Position numbers and translations under genes: made by a program. A stretch of 23,112 bases of DNA from Priapulus caudatus (taxonomy: Eukaryota; Priapulida; Priapulimorpha; Priapulimorphida; Priapulidae): positions 382,664-405,775 of the forward strand of contig NW_014577214.1 in NCBI RefSeq assembly GCF_000485595.1, given 5' to 3'. Below, piece after piece: positions 1-9,500 of this stretch. Positions within the stretch are counted from its first letter, which is position 1, and each line of letters starts with the position of its first letter. The notes below the pieces were generated by a model. The model was not told the DNA's origin. It ran no database searches and saw only the letters and a program-made list of their open reading frames with translations.

Positions 1-78
1 CGATGTCGGATGAAATTAGAACATGCGTCCTGTGCATCCGATATAGCAAGGGGCATAAAATCGTGTCGTACCGCATAG

Positions 79-150
79 TTTACACGGTGCGTTTTGAACG
101 TATGCGTCTGACGTACGTCGAGGACGTACGTCTAGGACGCATCGTGTAAA
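79..150. mobile_element. 72-bp hairpin element (MITE-like)
   Basis: An imperfect palindrome: the left end tttacacggtgcgtt pairs with the right end aggacgcatcgtgtaaa, and the centre is a run of gacgtacgt motifs. It is flanked on both sides by the trinucleotide TAG (76-78 and 151-153), possibly a target duplication. Similar atgcgtcctg and catccg words occur at 20-40, so a larger element may extend off the left edge of the window. Confidence 0.45.
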
Positions 151-255
151 TAGGCCTTTACAGGTCTAGAAACGCAAGAAAAAACAGCACAAAAACTTAA
201 AAGAGAAATCATTGTCTTGTGCTCATTGCAGACTTCCTTTACTCCACACTCAGTG

Positions 256-292
256 TAATTATAATTATAATTATAATTATAATATATAATTT
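256..292. repeat. AATTAT microsatellite
   Basis: Tandem aattat units grade into plain AT-rich sequence. It lies in the 3' flank of the SLC37 gene. Apart from this and the hairpin at 79-150, positions 1-514 hold no recognisable feature. Confidence 0.7.
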
Positions 293-514
293 AATAAAAT
301 ATTAAATATAATTCAGTGATATAAAGGTAATTTCTGTAGCACACTTCTAGCACCACGTGCTAATACTATAGGGAAATAAAATATTTAAGTTATTACTATC
401 ACCCGTAAATTGTGCATTTATAACATTTGGGTCATTGTAAATTACTATTATTTTATCATTAAAATGTCACCTAATTGACCCATTATTTCGTCAAACATTT
501 TCTTTTAACAAATG

Positions 515-3500
515 CTAGATTTCCTGCTCTACTAACAGCCGTTGTATATCCCTCCTACTGTCGCCAGAGCTCGTTGACTGTTCCTGTGCGAGTGCAGCCT
601 TTAGCGTGCTGGCGTGAAAGATGCACACACTCCCCAACATTGAGAAAGCGACCATGATGTAAAAGACGGCTGGCCAGCCATAGTGTTCTGATACAAAGCC
701 GATCAATGGTCCCTGCACCACGGTGCCCAGAGTGCCAAATCCTGAAACAGACGTTCCTTTGTTAGAGGTCACCTTGAAACGTGTCACTTCCACAGAACGT
801 GATGTCTACAGTGCCAGTCACTGGACTGAACATGCGAAGCCCGTGTGATGCTGAACGTATACATGTTATTCGCAATACCACAAATGTTTACCAGCAGGTC
901 AATGCTGCTAAGATGAAAATAAGATATATAACATAAAAAAATAAAATAATGTAATAACTATAGGATTAATACTAATGGAATGTTTCCAATTAGGAAGCAG
1001 GATTTCAGAAACCAATTCGCTATCCTGAAGCTGGTTCTATGAACCATTATCCTTGCCTTTGTAACATGTGGTGTACGGATGTACATTAGTAAGCTTAGGT
1101 TGGGTAGAGTCAGGTAGTTAGCATGTAGTATATCATATAACTAGGTTGAGTGTGCGAGTGCGAGTAGAGAAGCGATTCAGAGAGATTGTGAAATAGGGGT
1201 GCAGATTGAGTGGAAAGATGTAGGAGTCGGGAGTCTGGTTTTGACCACAGAAGTGAGCACACGCGCTTATGCGCGTGTGCGCATTTCTTTGTGTCATTGT
1301 GGGTTGTTGAACTGGAAGACGGGTAGACATACGAGACGGACGTGTACTGTATCGTGGCCGGTTGTTTTGTAAACATTATATCTTTAGTTGAACATAAATT
1401 CTATACACTCTTCTTGATTCTTTTACTCAAAATTACTCATTCAAACTAGTGTAAAAGCCGTCGTTACATTTTGGTGCTCGTGACAGACGGAACTGGGTTT
1501 TGCAAAACAACGCTTTGTGTCAACAATAGTCAAGGTTACATGTGTCTCACTCCTAGTCCTGCACTTTGCAACGACTAAGAACGAGCATAACTGCTGACCC
1601 AGCCCTCCAGCCACTGCCTGGGAGTCGAGAAGCACTGATGGGCACTGATGGGCACTGCTGGTGCCCACAAAATGCTCCAGGTAAGACCGTTAAAACATTT
1701 ACTTGCATCTATACGGGGCTTAGGATTGCTAGGCAAAAGCCAAGTTCAACAGAAACAAGTGCATAAACCAGTGCTTAAGGTAACGTTGAATAACCGCTGT
1801 GTTAAAGTCCTGTGCTTGTAAAAACCGGGCCTTTGCACCGTGTTGACACAACACCCGCGTCACTTCTCCCCGTGTGGGCGTGGCTGTCACCAACTGATCT
1901 AAGATGAATCGTACCATTAACAATGCCAGTCACGGAAGCTGCGGATGAGCGGCCATTCATCTCTCCCAGCTGTGCTGAGACAGAGCCTCCCAAGATGGTG
2001 TCAGGTCCACAGTTGAAAGCTCCTACGAGCACCATGAATGCACTGTTGAAGGCGACTCCCCAGTGGCGGGTGAGCGTGAAGCACAACAAACACACTGTAC
2101 AGAAGAGAGCCGAAATCGCTGATCCCAAGATGCCGTTGCCTTTGAACATCCTATATGAAATGCACGACCGTTACCTACACGATCGAAACGAAAATTTCAC
2201 GTATAATATTTACACATACACTTCACTTTACCTGTGCCTATGAAGGAAGTAACCACACCCCTTTAGATATTGTTGCTATGTCAATTATGCTAGAGGAGTT
2301 TATATGTTTTTCATGTGCCCGTGCCAAATTGTTGACTTTACAGCACTTCGTAGCAAGCATTGTCTTTTAGAGTGCCTCATCACAATGATTGGATTGAGCC
2401 TGTCAATCAATAGATCAATTGGTATGGCAATATTGAACTGGAGGCAAGGTTCAAACCTATCAATCACGAGTCCTATTGTTGCACTGCCGACCACTCCTCC
2501 CACTTCAAACATCGTGGAAAACATGCCGGCTTCCGTTTTACCATAGCTAAGCTTGTAAAAAATGGAGAAAAAACTAAATCATACATGTGGCCAGAATGAA
2601 CCCCTATCAGAATCATCAAAATCATGCAATCAATCAATTAATCAATCAATCAAGTGATCGAGTAAATCAATCAATCTATCTATCAATCCATTTGTCCGTC
2701 TCTCTGACGATTCACCTATCAATTGTTAATATATCCATCAGAATAAATTTATTTCATTAGTACCTATAGGTTGCTTAGACTTACATGACTTAGTAGATAC
2801 AATGGTAGCCACATATACATGCAGTATCTCACAAGCTTCAAACAGAACATGGCCAATGACACATCGATTAGAATCCTATTGTAAAAATAATTATCACACA
2901 GATTCAAGTATTAACTTACTATTTTACTATTACTTTACTACATTGTTGACTAAATATTAACTTATTAAGTGCAGATGTATTGTTTACCCACTATCTAAAA
3001 TTTTTTTTTTTTAGCAATGCCATAAACCTATGTTTACAATGCACTATATTCATTTAAGGACTACCCAGACAAATATATAATAATAATATATTTCTTCTAT
3101 TTTCAATTTCTCCCCATTCAATTAAACGATCACAGACTAAAGAAACTTACGGCATTTTTAAGAGTTCTGACCAGGATAGTACAGTCGAAACATCCCTGTT
3201 GGACGTAGTTTGCAGATCTGTATCAAATATCAATGAACACAGTCATGAGATTCCTGCAACTACATGCAAATTATCTCAAAATAAATACCTTAAAAATACA
3301 GATGAAGCTAGAAATATACACATCTGCTGTTTATAGTTGTAAATGCGCACCTTTGCTTGGAATGACAAGTCCTAGCTCAGAGGGCTCAGAGCAGAAGAGG
3401 AAAACCAGAACACTCGAGACTGCCACAATCACAGATGGTAGAAAGAAGATGTGTCTCCATCCATAGGATGCCTGGAGATACACCTACAAACACATTCCCA

Positions 3501-6500
3501 TTTTAAGAATGAGAAGGCCATATAGAGTATGCACATATTAGATCCTGTCAACTACTAAATGTGAGCTATTCTTACAATTTTAGTTGCAATGGAAATTCAA
3601 CTGTCGTTAGGCATACCACTAACCGCGAGAGATGTTCCTGCAATTCCACCGGCGAAGGCACATGTTCCATAGATTCCAAACACAGTATTTCTATTACTGT
3701 TCGTAAACCACAATCCTATGATCTTTATGAAGTTTGGCCAGCACTGGGACTAGTACAAATGTAATTAAGAGTTTTGGCTAAGTGTGTGGCAGACAAACAG
3801 AATCAGGAGATAGACTTGTGCATCATCAATACTAGTAATACGATAGTGAATGAAACTGGGAAAATGCTGGCCAATCTCACCAAAATCCACGATATTACGT
3901 GCTGATTTTCCCTCGTCTGTGACTGGTGCTATATACCCTGCAGCAGGGTGTGTTCTAGTGAAAAGTACAGTGAAGCATATATAGTGTGAATCTATTTTAA
4001 CTTACAACTAAGGCAACGAATTTAGAACTCATACTTAGAATGCAATCTAGCTATTTTAATAGTCTTCTAATTACCTGATTAAGTTTTATCTAATTAAATT
4101 CCCAAATGACCATTATTAGAAGATATTTATACATTCACTGCATTTTTGCCAGATTGGCAAAGTAATGAAAACGTCAAACGCACTTACCATGATTATATAT
4201 TGAAAATTTCTGCACCAATGTTTGAAAATAAAAAATTAATGCCAAACCACCTCAAATTAGTCGCATCATTACCTGACCAATGCCATTGATGACCAGTAAC
4301 ATCAGGAACATCCTTAGGTGGTTCCAATAGCCAAAGCTAACCTGAATAAAACACCTACATTTACATAAGGGAATGAACTGTATTAACGTGTATTAAGTGT
4401 ATTAATGTGTCGTCATTGATGCAGAAAAAATCTACCTTTGTCTGAAACATGAATTCTGACAGAACGCGTGTAAATGTAATAATTGTGCATTCGGATAAAA
4501 CAATCACATTTACCAACATTTACCATGGATACAGCAGCGATCAGCAATCCAGCAGATGATGTACGTCTAGCACCAAGTGTGTCACCAACTGATCCAAATA
4601 ACACCTGTAATATTGGCATTTAAAATGGGAATCATCTGAAAACTGACACATCACGAAACCTGACTGAGATAATGGCTCTTCATTTTAATGTCAGATTGTC
4701 ACACGCTTCTCTTACGGTATAATTACCTTTTAAAATATCTATTTCAAAAAATTTCTACATCAGATTAAGGTTAGTTATGAAACCTTAAATTAAAAGAAAC
4801 ATTTCTACCACTATCTCATATGTAATCCCAGAAAAAACACTACTGGTGTTCTCCAAGCTCTATCTTGCCTCATCAAACACAGATCTAGCTGTTAATAAGG
4901 CCATATTAGAATTATTGACTTACCACTCACGGTTTTATACATTGGGATAAATTATTTACTTGAAAAGTTGCATATGGTAGTGTCAAGGCAGAGTCCATCC
5001 ATCCTAGCTGCAGCTTTGTGAATTTAAATTCTTGTTCCAAGTCAACTTTTATCTAGAAAGTACAACATATAGATGTAAATATAAACATATCTATACTATA
5101 GTGTAAGAAATCATTAAATATTGTGATCAGGTAGTGTCATGGCAGTGTCCACCCATCCCTAGCTACAGTTTTGTGAACGAGAGTTCTTGGTCCAAGTCAA
5201 CTTTTATCTAGAAGGTACAACAAGGTCAATATATTGATACACTCAATCCTAGTTTAGGACCCCAGTCTATATAGTTCGCATATATGTGCCAAACTAATCC
5301 GGGGTGCTAAACTACTACTCTTGAAATTAAACGAGCGGACTTTGAAAAGCAACAGGTTATAAACATAAAATCCGCGGGTAGGAAAAGTACTAAACGTTTT
5401 TGGGAGCTAATTAGAAAGGAAGAACCTATACGCAATGGCATAGTTAAAATAATAAACGAAGATGGGTGCGTCTTGAAAAAAAAGAGAATATAGAAAATGA
5501 ACTCACGGGTTTCTGGCGAAAAATCAACTCGGACTCTGGCATCTCAGTGGGCCCCCAGGAGTCCCAACCATTTACATATAGCCCTCATATAGATATTAGA
5601 AATACTTTGTTAAGTAGAATAACGGTAGAGGAGGTGCGGCTTAGAATTAAAGGGAAAGTTTACTCTAGGTTCTAGGGTTATTTTCAGGTAATTTAGGTTA
5701 TAATTACCCTACATAAAAAGTTTTCATGGTTCAATGACCATTAGAAATATTTTTTTTAAATGTTTTAAAACTAATGACTACAGTTTGATTACAACGATGG
5801 TGGCGCCACTCAAAGCGCACGATCTGATAAGTTGCGCAAAACCACTTTCCAGCTACCAAGGGCTACAGACCGAGGGTGTTTCTTATTTATTCATTTAAAA
5901 GTAAAAGGATTGTAATATCTTATAAACGACATATATAGTTTCAATTATAATATGAATAAATTTGCCCTAAAATGAATATCGTTCAGTTAAATAGCATTTA
6001 TGTATAAATATAATTGCCATTTTGTGATTAGCACTCGGTCTGTAACGTGCAAAATAAATTGTCAAATACGCAACTTTTTCGGGGTGGCAGCACGGTCGCG
6101 GGTGTCATGGCGCCATTCAAATTTTGTAGCGTTGATGTGTAATTAATTATAACAATTAAATTAGGTATCTGGTAACAAATACGTATGTGTGGGTATAGAC
6201 GATTTGTTATACAGTAAGTACAGTACGTTGTATGCAGTAAAATCCTAGAGGCTACTGTTCCTTTAAGCTAAGTAAGCAGGGCAAGGCCTGTGGCTTTGAC
6301 GAGGTACCAAACGAATTTCTAAAGTTTGGGGGAAAATTCCTAGTCAAAGCACTAACGGTCTTCTTTAATAAAATTCTACAGTCATTAGAGTTCCCAGATT
6401 TATAGAAGAAATCAAAAGTATCATTAGTTTATAAGGGTAAAAACTTGGATAAACAGCTTCTGCAAAACTACAGACCGATTGCCTTAACGAGCAACGTAAG

Positions 6501-9500
6501 TTATTCATGGGAATTATTAGAGATCGACTGGAAAAATTGTTAGAAGACTCAAATATTTTGGGGGAGTTACAGAATGGTTTCAGGAGGGATCGGCGCACGG
6601 GAGATAATATATTTATAATAACCCAATGCATTCAGCAGGCGAAACATGTAAGAAAACCATTATACTTTGCATTCTTGGACTTCAAAAAAGCTTATGACTG
6701 GGTGGATAGGAATAAATTACTAAGGGAACTAAGAAGAATAGGTTTGGGTAATGGGTTCGTTAAGCTAGTGGAGTCTATGTACAAGAACAATGAATCAGAG
6801 ATAAGTTTGGGACTGTTTGAATCGGATTGGATAGCATCTAATGTAGGTCTAAAGCAGGGTTGCCTTTTATCACCAATCCTTTTCGCATTGTTTATCAATG
6901 AATTGTCTACTAGGCTCGTAACAAATGCAAATGGATTGTGCATTGGAGGGAATTGCTTTCCGGGGATGTTATACGCGGATGTGGTGGTTCTGCTAGCAGA
7001 GAATAGGAGTAAAATGGAAAGTATGTTGAGCATTGCCGCAGACTTTGCAGAAAATGTTGGAATGGTTTTTGGAGAACAGAAATCCCAAATTATGATTCTC
7101 AATAAGCCGATAGAGGAGCAACAGGGTGTCTGGAAACTGGGAGCAATGAATTTGCAGCAAGTATCTGAATACACTTACCTGGGGGTAAAGCTTAGTGACA
7201 ATATCGATAACTGCTTACAACAGCATGAGGACGATATACGAAAAAAAGCAAGAAAATACAGGGGAGCAATAGCTTCAAAAGCATTCTATAGTTTCAATAG
7301 ATATTGGGTGGAAAGCAGTTGCAGTGCCTGCACTGACGTATACAAATAAAGCCCTAGTATTTAAAGTTAAAAAAGGAGGAACTTCCACGCTCCAGGCACT
7401 AGACAGGACTTAAAACCAGCTGGGAAGGGAGTTACTAGGGGCACCCTCTTATGTGGGACTGGAGAGTATTAGAGGGGAGATTAGATGGTCAACTTTTGAA
7501 GAGAGAGAGGCCAAAAGTAAAATTAAATATTGGGGCAGGATAAAATATATATGCATAATGAACGTAAATGTAAACAGATAGCGGAAGCAATGGAATTTGG
7601 CAAATTCAGATCAGACTGAATGAGGAGAACCAGGTTCCTCATAACAAAGTTTGACTTGGATAGGAGGCTAGACGAAGAGTTAACGGGGGGGGGGTATTAA
7701 AGATTGGAATGTTAGAGTGGAAAAAGCAATTAAACAGAGTGGTAATGTCTGGAAAAAAGTGATAGAAAACAAAAGTTCGCTAGGATTGTATAAAGAAAAA
7801 AAGACGCCTGATAAAGAGTCCTTTTATGATAATAGTCTTGGGAGTAGCCTGCTCTTTCAATGCAGAGCGGGGTGCTTGCCATTGAATAAACGAACTAGAC
7901 ACTGGGGAGGTGAAGATAAATGCTTAATTTGTGGGAAAGGAGAGTTTGAGACCCTGGAGCACTTTTTACTAGAATGTCCTGAATATGAAAACCATAGAAA
8001 AAGTTTTTTTTAATATGATTAAACGTAGAACAGGTTTGGAGGCAACAGAAACCTCGCATGTATGACATGCAGGAGCTCTTAAAAACTTACCTGGGGTTTA
8101 GGGTTGGCAGCAGCCTTATTACTATAGTTCAGCTTACTAAACAGTACCTGGAGATACTTTGGGGAGCTAGATCAGCTGCACTCACAAATCTATAAAGGGA
8201 TACAGACTTTATTTTTTATTTTATTTTTTTCCCTCTTTTTTTTGCAGGGCAATACCGATCTAAAGGTTCCCAGTCATACATACATACATTCATAGGCTTG
8301 TGTACAGTGTTGTTCGGTTCTGCAATAGCGTGACAGGTGGCGAGACTAACGTCAACACACGTCACTAGGTCTTTTGATTTATTAATGTTTCTTGGAAACT
8401 AATTTGGAGGCTAGGAGTTAGATTGAATCTCGTGCAGATTGCCAGAACCAGAGACGAGTATCAATCGCCTTCTTCTGCCTTTCTGTCAAGAAAGGGCATA
8501 TTTGTTGGTAGAAATAATTAGGCATTTTATGAAAAAAGACCTCTGTCGATTTTAAAGGGCCGATCCCCACATTTACGAAAATTAATGCTGGGTCAATGTT
8601 AATTGCAAGTGGCGAAGCGGCAATTGTATCGACTATTGTCAATTGTATTGAAATTTTTCTCGCTATCGAGTCTCGGGAAAGATAACCTCATTCTCATAAC
8701 CTCATAGGCCCCCCCTAAATGCTAGTCTTCAAAAGGACTAATGCCCGGTAATGTAGTAATGTAATAACTAGCTCTAGTACTATAGCCCGCGTACAGTTGC
8801 CGCAGGCCTGCACAACCCAGACCACCTGCTGCAACTGCAACTGTGTGTGCAACTGGAACTGCAGGCAGGATTGCAGGCCTGCGGCAACTGTACGCGGGCT
8901 ATAGTACTAGAGCTATGTAATAACGAAGGCGGAGTGAGAAGTGGATCAAATCGCTAGATCAACACTGCGAATTGCAGTAGAAAAAGTTGCAATTTTGCAA
9001 TTTCCCAATGGTGAAGGAAGAGAATTCCAATACGAAATAACAGAAACAAAGAAGCTAAAGCCAGAAGGTCCAAGGATCGTTAGAAGATGGCACATGCCAA
9101 AACATAGCTCTAGTACTATAGCCCGCTGTCATTAACTGCTGCAGGCCTGCTCACAGGCACTTGGAACGGCTCAATAAAAAAAAAAGAAGATAAATAAACG
9201 TGAAATGTATTTACTACCTTACTAGTCTTAATGTTTTTCTACTCTGTTTCGCCTATAATCACCTGTAAATGCCAGTCAACTGCTCATCTGCAACATGCAA
9301 GTACACTGCACGCCCGCGCTGTGCACAAACAACATGAATAAGAGAGCAGGTAGGAAAGCGTGATCACAAAATTCGCTCGATGCTCGCTTCATTTCACACG
9401 ATCACAGAACAAAAACACATCCAACGGCTTCCATCTTGGTATCTATGTGTACATAAATGTTCACTTGTTTGAATTATAACTCTGGCCTTTGTTCTTACCT

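Larger units (their letters stand above)
5240..8293 (+). mobile_element. Non-LTR retrotransposon (LINE), 5'-truncated and decayed
   Basis: A plus-strand LINE remnant in SLC37 intron 1, antisense to the gene. Coding similarity begins near 5300 with a linker region (KRFWELIRKEE, ELTGFWRKI), runs through the start of the reverse transcriptase (KACGFDEVPNEFLK, LQNYRPIALTSN) and the RT core, to a C-terminal zinc-finger-like segment. There are several frameshifts and a TAG near 6403. The 3' end is a T-rich tract then a CATA repeat (8275-8293), the kind of simple 3' tail seen in CR1/L2-like LINEs. No endonuclease domain is visible, so it is 5'-truncated. The 5' boundary is approximate. A TTAA-flanked element interrupts it at 5651-6262. 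Confidence 0.8.

Noticed and set aside
1802-2149. Exon 10 frame read on past 1915 as a longer protein end
   Set aside because: The donor G|GTACGA at 1914 joins in phase to the exon at 741, giving the conserved family sequence GIVNGFGTLG; the continued frame has no similarity.
6692-7174. 160-codon minus-strand frame
   Set aside because: Shadow of the LINE reverse transcriptase frame on the plus strand.
8418-8642. Minus-strand 74-codon frame ending QSARDSI
   Set aside because: Possibly a transposon relic, but no recognised domain, splice sites or second copy in the window.
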